This document shows, piece by piece, positions 1-4,929 of a stretch of 7,165 bases of DNA. A program made the position numbers and the translations under genes. Each line of letters opens with the position of its first letter. Position 1 is the first letter of the stretch. Source of the DNA: Patescibacteria group bacterium. GTDB lineage: Bacteria; Patescibacteriota; Gracilibacteria; JAHISY01. Location of the stretch: the NCBI GenBank assembly GCA_018817365.1, contig JAHISY010000103.1, positions 1 through 7,165 of the forward strand, written 5' to 3'. The notes under the pieces were generated by a model. The model made no database searches. It was not told the DNA's origin and worked only from the letters and a program-made list of their open reading frames with translations.

Positions 1-2
1 AA

Positions 3-74
3 GTTCCGACTATAAATGACTTTGCGAAAATAAGCAAGCAGAACGATTATTTTTTTGATACTCATTTTCATTAG
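3..74 (+). CDS. Possible C-terminal fragment of an unidentified protein, cut by the window edge
   Basis: The third forward frame is open from the window edge to a TAG at 72-74 and encodes 23 residues, including the stretch DYFFDTHFH. An aromatic run followed by an Asp-x-His pattern resembles the C-terminal block of some SGNH or AlgX-like esterases, but this is weak. After the TAG the same frame stays open past base 219, so the stop could be a late mutation. The opposite strand also has a short open frame from base 73 towards base 1 (MKMSIKK, then a few hydrophobic residues), so even the strand is uncertain. Confidence 0.2.
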   Translation, partial: VPTINDFAKISKQNDYFFDTHFH

Positions 75-147
75 GTTAGTAAGCTAATTTTAAACTTTTT
101 TGAAGTCAAAAGAGGACAACTCGACATCCTGGTTGACCCTCACAATC

Positions 148-165
148 TTTCCACGCGAGTGGAAA
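148..165 (+). other. Hairpin with GNRA tetraloop, possible end of upstream transcript
   Basis: TTTCCAC, loop GCGA, then GTGGAAA form a perfect 7-bp stem closed by a GNRA-type tetraloop when read on the plus strand. No clean U-run follows (the next bases are TCAATCC), so it is not a classical intrinsic terminator. It lies about 40 bases before the promoter of the SLH gene. It could be a 3' end or processing structure of an upstream transcript, or a binding site for a dyad-recognising regulator. Confidence 0.35.
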
Positions 166-204
166 TCAATCCAATCGATTTATTTCCGTCCGGTTTTAGA
201 AAAG

Positions 205-213
205 TGGTAAAAT
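205..213 (+). promoter_or_regulatory. Extended -10 promoter of the SLH glycoside-hydrolase-like gene
   Basis: TGG-TAAAAT matches the extended -10 form TGnTAnnnT. Only six bases separate it from the ATG at 220, so transcription should start at or very near the A of the start codon, giving a leaderless mRNA. No -35 box at 16-18 bp and no Shine-Dalgarno sequence are visible. The same TGnTAAAATCT string precedes murA and the 104-residue gene. Confidence 0.6.
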
Positions 214-219
214 CTCGGC

Positions 220-1707
220 ATGCAAAAAGCACTCACCCTCCTCCTCACGCTCCTCTTTTTAAGTTCGAGCGTGTTTGCGACGACGACTCAACCGCTTGAT
301 GTTGTTTTGGACGCGGATGGCAAAATTCAAATTGACCGCGAGAATCCGCGCTCGATCACCGGCTGCTGGGACAGCGACGAGCAAGCGGTGATGTTTTATC
401 GCGATGAAGAGAGAAACATCATCGCGAGCGAAATTTGCAACGAACCGGATGAAAAGCATCATGGACTCGGAATCACGGACGCGGCGCGGGCGCTGAATTA
501 TTACGATTTTTTGAATGTCACGCGCGAAGAAATTTCAGCAGTGAAAGCTCCGATCGTGCTCGGGAGTTTATCGGGCTACAATTACAGCTGGCTAAAAAAG
601 TTTTTGCAACTGGAAAATGCGTGCGACAAATTCGACATCCTCGCCTTTCATCCGTACCACCTCGGCGTGGCTCCAGATGAGATCGACACTTCGAAAAATG
701 CGTGGCACACGGTCGAGCAGTGGGTTAATTTTTATCGCGAGATTTTGAAAGCTGCCGGCTGCGAGAAACCGATTTGGGTGACTGAATTTGGTTTTTCGAC
801 AAGCGATTTCGAGGCGGAAAAAGCGGTGAGTGAGACCGAACAAGCTGACTTCGCGCTGAAACAACTCGTGATGCTGCTTGGCGAGGGCGTGGAACGCGTG
901 AGTTATTTCAACAAATTGAGTTTCGCGCTTTCGGACGAAGGAGCGGAGACATGGAATGATCTCGCAGGGAAGCTCGAAGGCTCGAAATTCGAGAGCTTCA
1001 AAATGAGCGGCGAAAATTATTGCCCTGTCGAAACAAGCTGTTTTCAGGATGAAGACGAGTACCGCGCCGACACTGGCGAATCAATTTTCGGATTACCCGC
1101 CGCTGCAAACGAGATGCAAAAGAATCGAACTTATTCGTTTGAAAAAGATGATGGCAAGCGGGTTTTTGTTTTTTGGGAAACGGGCAAGCCGGGAGTGGGA
1201 GTGCTGGAATCTCCTTTTTCGGACGTGTCAATTGACACTGCCCATGCGAACGCGATCCTCGAAATCGCGGCGCGCGGAATTATCTCGGGTTATTCCGACG
1301 GAAGCTTCAAGCCGGATTTGCAAATCAACCGCGCAGAGCTTTTGAAAATTCTCGTAGAAGCAACGAAAGATGCCGGAATACAGATTTCGGGCAGCAATTG
1401 TTTTCCTGATGTGGGCAATGAATGGTTCGCGCCTTTCGTTTGTTATGGAAAAGCGCGCGGCTGGGTAGCAGGCTATCCGGATGGGAACTTCCTCCCCGCG
1501 AATCCAGTGAACCGCGCGGAAGCATTAAAGATAGTTGCGAATGCTTTCAACTGGAATATCGCGGAAACTACCGAGGGCGAGTGGTATCTTCCTTTTGCGA
1601 ACGCAGCTTTGAGTGAGGGAGCATTATTGCCAGCTGAAGCAAAGGATTACGGAAATGCCCAAAATCGCGGCTTCATCGCGGAGTTAGTTTGGAGAGCAAT
1701 TAAATAA
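220..1707 (+). CDS. Secreted glycoside-hydrolase-like protein with C-terminal SLH repeats
   Basis: The 495-residue protein starts with a signal peptide (about 1-20, hydrophobic LTLLLTLLFL, likely cleaved after VFA). Residues 71-235 resemble the second half of a clan GH-A TIM barrel: ICNEP with candidate acid/base Glu75, PIVLGSLSG (111-119), DILAFHPYH (139-147), and PIWVTEFG with candidate nucleophile Glu189. Two clear SLH repeats follow at about 332-383 (GYSDGSFKP, NRAE) and 394-443 (GYPDGNFLP, NRAE), then a degenerate third at about 452-494. SLH repeats normally bind secondary cell-wall polymer, so surface attachment is inferred. Only about 50 residues separate the signal peptide from NEP, too few for barrel strands 1-3, so activity is doubtful. 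Cys394 and Cys408 in the second repeat may form a disulfide. The ATG is fixed by the promoter six bases upstream. The substrate cannot be told. Confidence 0.8.
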   Translation: MQKALTLLLTLLFLSSSVFATTTQPLDVVLDADGKIQIDRENPRSITGCWDSDEQAVMFYRDEERNIIASEICNEPDEKHHGLGITDAARALNYYDFLNVTREEISAVKAPIVLGSLSGYNYSWLKKFLQLENACDKFDILAFHPYHLGVAPDEIDTSKNAWHTVEQWVNFYREILKAAGCEKPIWVTEFGFSTSDFEAEKAVSETEQADFALKQLVMLLGEGVERVSYFNKLSFALSDEGAETWNDLAGKLEGSKFESFKMSGENYCPVETSCFQDEDEYRADTGESIFGLPAAANEMQKNRTYSFEKDDGKRVFVFWETGKPGVGVLESPFSDVSIDTAHANAILEIAARGIISGYSDGSFKPDLQINRAELLKILVEATKDAGIQISGSNCFPDVGNEWFAPFVCYGKARGWVAGYPDGNFLPANPVNRAEALKIVANAFNWNIAETTEGEWYLPFANAALSEGALLPAEAKDYGNAQNRGFIAELVWRAIK

Positions 1708-1750
1708 CGATGTCCTTCAACGCCAAGGCTGAAAGATTTTCGAAGTTTAC

Positions 1751-1776
1751 CTCGGAGTGTGTCTGAGTTATTTTTC
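1751..1776 (+). terminator. Probable intrinsic terminator of the SLH gene
   Basis: CTCGGA (1751-1756) pairs with TCTGAG (1762-1767), six pairs including one G-U, around loop GTGTG. The T-rich tract TTATTTTTC follows on the plus strand. It lies 44 bases after the TAA of the SLH gene. The reverse orientation has no U-run after the stem, so it serves the plus-strand gene. The stem is short, so it may be a modest terminator. Confidence 0.45.
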
Positions 1777-1785
1777 TTCTCTTCT

Positions 1786-1956
1786 CTAACAAGCCAGCCA
1801 ACTTGGAATTAAATGTTCTGTCGAGCCAGAATATTTCCTGACCCCATCTCGCGTTAGTTCTGGTTGCCATTCTGCTGTTTGCAACAAACGAACAATTTTG
1901 TTGTAATCTCGATTTTTAAGGTTTTCTTCGGTGATCGTCACTTTAATGTCGTTCAT
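1786..1956 (-). CDS. Small unrecognised protein, possibly a remnant of a longer gene
   Basis: This minus-strand frame encodes 56 residues from an ATG at 1956 to a TAG at 1786-1788. It begins MNDIKVTITEENLKNR, then continues YNKIVRLLQTAEW and ends EHLIPSWLAC. The composition is balanced and protein-like. An in-frame ATG at 2043 would add 29 residues, but that stretch (SPPERRFFRS and similar) looks non-coding, so the inner start is preferred. The pattern of a polar strand, then DYNKIVxLL, then xxAEW loosely recalls the N-terminus of GNAT acetyltransferases. The acetyl-CoA binding motif is absent, so an intact enzyme is unlikely. Just past the TAG, a shifted frame stays open to 1700 (contains VNFENLSALALKDIVI), which suggests a frameshifted or eroded gene. 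It lies between two plus-strand genes, and no clear promoter or Shine-Dalgarno was seen. I do not recognise the family. Confidence 0.4.
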   Translation of the reverse strand: MNDIKVTITEENLKNRDYNKIVRLLQTAEWQPELTRDGVRKYSGSTEHLIPSWLAC

Positions 1957-2106
1957 ACTAAACACGCACAAAAATCCACTTCTAAAAAATCGTCTTTCCG
2001 GCGGAGATTTTTCTTGTTGGATGAAAACTTCAGACTCAGACATTTTTTAAAAAATTAAAAGGTTCGCCATTTTCTCCTGATTTTTTCGAAAAGTCAAATC
2101 TTTTTT

Positions 2107-2115
2107 TGCTAAAAT
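2107..2115 (+). promoter_or_regulatory. Extended -10 promoter of murA
   Basis: TGC-TAAAAT is preceded by an unbroken T-run (2101-2107, its last T being the T of TG) and lies seven bases before the GTG start at 2123. This gives a leaderless or nearly leaderless transcript. No Shine-Dalgarno and no convincing -35 box are present. The string TTTTTTTGnTAAAATCT recurs exactly upstream of the gene at 4563. Confidence 0.6.
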
Positions 2116-2122
2116 CTCTCTC

Positions 2123-3400
2123 GTGAGCAAATTTGTCATTCATGGCGGGAAACCTCTCGCAGGCGTGGTGCGCGTGAGCGGGAGTAAAAATGCCGCGCTG
2201 CCCCTCCTCGCCGCCACGCTGTTGACTTCGCAAGAGTGCATATTGCGGAATATTCCGAATGTGGCGGATGTGCGATTGATGCTCGAAATTTTGGAAAAAT
2301 TGGGAGCGCGATATTCTTTTGAAAAAAATGTGGTGAAAATCCGAACCACGAAAATCAAATCCACTCGCGTTCCTTCCGAACTCGCGGAAAAAATGCGCGC
2401 TTCAATTCTCTTGCTCGGTCCGCTCCTCGCGCGGGCGGGAAAGGCGGAAATCGCGTTTCCAGGAGGCTGTGTCATCGGGAAACGATCGATTCACGCGCAC
2501 GCGTACGCGCTCGAAAAATTGGGAGCGCGGAACCGTTCAACGGAAAATATTTTGAAATTCGAGGCGAAAAAAATAATTCCAACGGCTTTCAATTTGCCGG
2601 AACTTTCAGTGACGGCGACGGAAAATGCGGTAATGGCAGCAAGTTTGAATTCGGGCGAAACGAAAATTCGAATGGCGGCGTATGAACCGCATGTGCAAGA
2701 TTTGTGCGAATTTTTGAAAAAAATGGGAGTCAAAATCGCGGGGGTGGGAACCCACACATTGAAAATTTCAGGAAGGCGAAATCTTGCCTCCCGTGAAGGC
2801 AAGGGGTTAAAATCGGCGACACATACGACCACTTCCGACTATCTCGAAGCGGGAACTTTCGCGATCGCGGCGCTGCTCACCCGCGGGAAGGTGAGAATCG
2901 AAAATGTCGTGCCAAAACAGCTCGATTCCTTTTTTCAAAAATTGGAAGAAGTCGGCGCGCGATTTTTTGTCGGCGCGGATTTTTTGGAAATTTATCCGAC
3001 CAAAAAATTAAATTCCTGCGAAATCAAAACGGCGGTATTTCCGGGATTTCCTACCGATCTGCAAGCTCCGTTCGGAGTGCTGCTCACGCAAGCCCGCGGA
3101 AAATCGCGGATTTTTGAAACGCTTTTCGAAGGACGGCTGAATTATCTTTTCGAGTTGGAAAAAATGGGCGCGCGCGTGGAAGTTTTTAATCCGCATCAAG
3201 CCGTGATTTTCGGCGACGGAAAATTGCGCGCCGCAAATGTAGCGAGCTGCGATCTCCGCGCAGGAGCGGCGATGGTGCTGGCGGCGCTGAACGCGCGCGG
3301 AATTTCGGAGGTGGAGAATATTGAATACATCGACCGAGGCTACGAGAATTTTGAGGAAAAGTTGAAAGGTTTAGGGGCTGAGATTGAGAGAGTAGGATGA
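2123..3400 (+). CDS. murA: UDP-N-acetylglucosamine 1-carboxyvinyltransferase (MurA)
   Basis: MurA transfers enolpyruvate from PEP to UDP-GlcNAc in the cytoplasm, the first committed step of peptidoglycan synthesis. The 425 residues are close to the family's usual 417-430. Visible motifs are SGSKN with Lys22 and Asn23, MRAS with Arg92, and PGGC with active-site Cys116, where fosfomycin-resistant forms have Asp. Also present are Arg121, PGFPTD with the catalytic-base Asp312, Arg338, DLRAG with Arg379, and DRGYE with Arg405. By recalled E. coli numbering these match Lys22, Arg91, Cys115, Arg120, Asp305, Arg331, Arg371 and Arg397. Two oddities: a 7-8 residue extra segment at about 221-228 encoded by an inverted repeat, and SDYLEAGTF where most MurA proteins have PDRIE(T/A)GTF. 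The GTG start gives the expected N-terminus and sits seven bases after the -10 box. The gene appears monocistronic or loosely linked to mnmA. Confidence 0.97.
   Translation: MSKFVIHGGKPLAGVVRVSGSKNAALPLLAATLLTSQECILRNIPNVADVRLMLEILEKLGARYSFEKNVVKIRTTKIKSTRVPSELAEKMRASILLLGPLLARAGKAEIAFPGGCVIGKRSIHAHAYALEKLGARNRSTENILKFEAKKIIPTAFNLPELSVTATENAVMAASLNSGETKIRMAAYEPHVQDLCEFLKKMGVKIAGVGTHTLKISGRRNLASREGKGLKSATHTTTSDYLEAGTFAIAALLTRGKVRIENVVPKQLDSFFQKLEEVGARFFVGADFLEIYPTKKLNSCEIKTAVFPGFPTDLQAPFGVLLTQARGKSRIFETLFEGRLNYLFELEKMGARVEVFNPHQAVIFGDGKLRAANVASCDLRAGAAMVLAALNARGISEVENIEYIDRGYENFEEKLKGLGAEIERVG
2783..2803. repeat. 21-bp inverted repeat inside murA
   Basis: CTTGCC (2783-2788) and GGCAAG (2798-2803) flank a 9-base loop, TCCCGTGAA. 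The element starts exactly on a codon boundary and covers seven codons (murA residues 221-227). The protein appears about 7-8 residues longer than E. coli or Bacillus MurA, recalled from memory, at this point. It reads like a small in-frame insertion in a surface loop. Confidence 0.45.
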
Positions 3401-3505
3401 ATTTTAAGTTTTAAGTTTTGAAACAAGATTGAATAGTAAATTTTTGAAGTTTAAAACATTTGAAATTCAAAAATTTAAAATTGTTTTAAAATTTAAAATC
3501 AGAAA
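3401..3505. repeat. AT-rich spacer with short direct and inverted repeats
   Basis: The spacer between murA and mnmA is almost entirely A and T. It begins with the direct repeat TTTTAAG-TTTTAAG-TTTTGAA, contains the palindrome GTTTAAAAC (3449-3457), and holds a hairpin TTTAAAA-TTG-TTTTAAA at 3474-3490. No GC-rich terminator stem follows murA, so some read-through into mnmA is possible. The style resembles the spacer after the VanW gene. Confidence 0.5.
3494..3499 (+). promoter_or_regulatory. Possible -10 box of mnmA
   Basis: TAAAAT ends six bases before the TTG start of mnmA, the same spacing as in the SLH gene, and is followed by C as at the other sites. It lacks the TG extension (ATT is in that place). 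A second TAAAAT lies at 3487-3492. The surroundings are so AT-rich that a chance match is quite possible. Confidence 0.35.
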
Positions 3506-4522
3506 TTGAAAATTTTGTGCGCTATTTCGGGAGGAGTAGACTCTGCAGTCGCTGCCGCGCTTTTAAAAAAACGCGGGAACGAAGTGGTGGGAATTCACCT
3601 TGATCTTTTTGAGAACGAGCATTCGGAGGCAGAACGCGCGCGCGAAATCGCAGCGAAACTTTCAATCCCATTTTATATTTTGAATTTTCGGGAGGATTTC
3701 AAAAAAAAAGTCATCGCGAATTTTCTAAAAAATTACGCGGCGAACCACACTCCAAATCCGTGCGTCATCTGCAATCGCGAGATTAAGTTCGGCAAACTGC
3801 TCGCGAAAATGCGGGAGCTGAAATGCGAGAAACTCGCAACCGGTCACTTCGCGCGGATTCGCGGGGGAAAACTATTGCGCGGCGTGGACGCGGGAAAAGA
3901 TCAGTCGTACTTTCTCTGCCGACTGACTGTCGAGAAACTTTCGAAAATTATTTTTTCGATCGGAAATTTAAAAAAATCGGAAGTGAAACGACTCGCGCAA
4001 AAATTTGGATTCGCGAATCTGGAGGCAAAAAAAGAAAGTGTCGGCGTTTGCTTCCTCGCGAACAGCGGAGTGGGCGAATTTCTTTTGAAAAATCTGCCGA
4101 AAAAAATTTTCCGACGGGGGAAGATTCGCACACTGGCTGGAAAAATTGTCGGCGAACATCGCGGACTGCCGCTTTACACGATCGGTCAACGCCGGGGCGT
4201 TGAACTCGGCGGAATGCGCGAACCTTTTTATGTCGCCGGTTTCGATGTGAAAAAAAATGAGCTGCTTGTCGCTCCGGATGCGGAACTTTTTGCAGAGAAA
4301 TTGCGGGCAAAAAATTTAAGTTGGCTGAATTCTCCGCCGCGAAACGGTGAAAGAATTCTCGCGCAGATTCGTTACCGCGCTCCCACCGCAAGCGGAAAAA
4401 TTTTTTTTGGAAAAACTGACGCGCGTTTCGAATTTGATTCGCCGCAACGCGCGATCACGCCCGGTCAGACCGTCGCTTTTTTTCGAAGGAAGACTTGCCT
4501 CGGCGGCGGAGAGATTTGCTGA
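3506..4522 (+). CDS. mnmA: tRNA-specific 2-thiouridylase MnmA
   Basis: MnmA puts sulfur on C2 of uridine 34 in tRNAs for Lys, Glu and Gln, using ATP to adenylate the base and sulfur passed from a cysteine desulfurase. The protein has the PP-loop SGGVDS (8-13), TPNPCVICNREIKF with catalytic Cys89, ATGHFAR (111-117), and GKDQSYFL (130-137). The second catalytic cysteine is Cys182 (VGVCFL), followed by YTIGQRRG (224-231) and the C-terminal CLGGGEI typical of the family. At 338 residues it is shorter than the usual 360-370, mostly because the segment after HLDLF (from residue 36) is compact. The TTG start is chosen because it places MKILCAISGG directly before the PP-loop, and no better upstream start exists. 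No Shine-Dalgarno is present; a TAAAAT lies six bases upstream. The partner desulfurase is not in the window. Confidence 0.95.
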   Translation: MKILCAISGGVDSAVAAALLKKRGNEVVGIHLDLFENEHSEAERAREIAAKLSIPFYILNFREDFKKKVIANFLKNYAANHTPNPCVICNREIKFGKLLAKMRELKCEKLATGHFARIRGGKLLRGVDAGKDQSYFLCRLTVEKLSKIIFSIGNLKKSEVKRLAQKFGFANLEAKKESVGVCFLANSGVGEFLLKNLPKKIFRRGKIRTLAGKIVGEHRGLPLYTIGQRRGVELGGMREPFYVAGFDVKKNELLVAPDAELFAEKLRAKNLSWLNSPPRNGERILAQIRYRAPTASGKIFFGKTDARFEFDSPQRAITPGQTVAFFRRKTCLGGGEIC

Positions 4523-4533
4523 AAATATTTTTT

Positions 4534-4542
4534 TGATAAAAT
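4534..4542 (+). promoter_or_regulatory. Extended -10 promoter of the 104-residue gene and probably the VanW gene
   Basis: TGA-TAAAAT is preceded by a seven-T run ending at 4534 and followed by CT, identical to the murA site except at the n position. It begins only 12 bases after the mnmA stop. The box ends 20 bases before the ATG at 4563, giving a leader of about 13 bases with no Shine-Dalgarno. Confidence 0.6.
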
Positions 4543-4562
4543 CTAAAACTTAAAAAATATGA

Positions 4563-4877
4563 ATGAAACAATTGTCAGCTATTCTCGACTCCAAAACATT
4601 CGAGCCAAAAATCTTCACCGAGATATTTGAAGAAATTCGGCGCGAAATTTTAACCGCGGTTTCTGACAAGCTCGATGGGGCAAAATTAGAAAAATTGTTG
4701 AAAAATCTTTGCAAAAAAACGCGCGACGAACAGATTAAATTTCTTCAAAAAGATATCGTGTTCAATTTCGACGCGCTCAGGATAATTCTCGAGATCATTT
4801 CTCGCGATCTTTTTGCTGCGGAAAAACTCAAAATTTCTAACGATGTTGCGGAAAAAATCAAGACGCAAGAATTTTAG
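4563..4877 (+). CDS. Hypothetical 104-residue helical protein
   Basis: I do not recognise this protein. It begins MKQLSAILDS, is rich in Lys, Glu, Leu and Ile, and has no signal peptide, membrane segment or run of conserved cysteines. Its heptad-like spacing (EEIRREIL, KLEKLLKNL, ALRIILEII) suggests an all-helical soluble protein. It has its own extended -10 promoter just after mnmA and ends in TAG at 4875-4877, 52 bases before the preferred VanW start, so the two are probably co-transcribed. An overlapping ATG at 4559 leads to only 23 codons and is rejected. The base composition matches its neighbours, so there is no sign of recent transfer. A role linked to the VanW protein is possible from position alone. 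Confidence 0.65.
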   Translation: MKQLSAILDSKTFEPKIFTEIFEEIRREILTAVSDKLDGAKLEKLLKNLCKKTRDEQIKFLQKDIVFNFDALRIILEIISRDLFAAEKLKISNDVAEKIKTQEF

Positions 4878-4878
4878 T

Positions 4879-4908
4879 TTTTGCTTCCGCAGGCGAGGCG
4901 TGGCAAAA
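4879..4908. repeat. Inverted repeat between the 104-residue gene and the VanW gene
   Basis: TTTTGC (4879-4884) pairs with GCAAAA (4903-4908), and an inner CGC (4888-4890 region) pairs with GCG (4898-4900 region), around a GC-rich core in an otherwise AT-rich junction. No U-run follows, so it is not a standard terminator. It covers the alternative GTG start at 4900 and could mask it in RNA. The pattern TTGC-TCC...GGCAA also fits the murA inverted repeat. Confidence 0.35.
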
Positions 4909-4929
4909 TTTCGAACACAAAATTTATTC

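Noticed and set aside
3948..4391. Open frames on both strands across mnmA
   Set aside because: They are Arg/Phe-rich antisense or shifted readings of a well-matched MnmA and have no promoter or conserved motif.
4490..4515. TTGCCTCGGCGGCGGAG at the end of mnmA, resembling the palindromic elements
   Set aside because: It encodes the conserved CLGGGEI terminus of MnmA, so protein conservation explains it.
3398..4522. TGA read as glycine (code 25)
   Set aside because: murA and mnmA both end in TGA exactly at the family's usual C-terminus, so TGA is a stop here.
4559..4630. ATG at 4559 overlapping the ATG of the 104-residue gene
   Set aside because: It leads to only 23 codons, whereas the frame from 4563 continues for 104.
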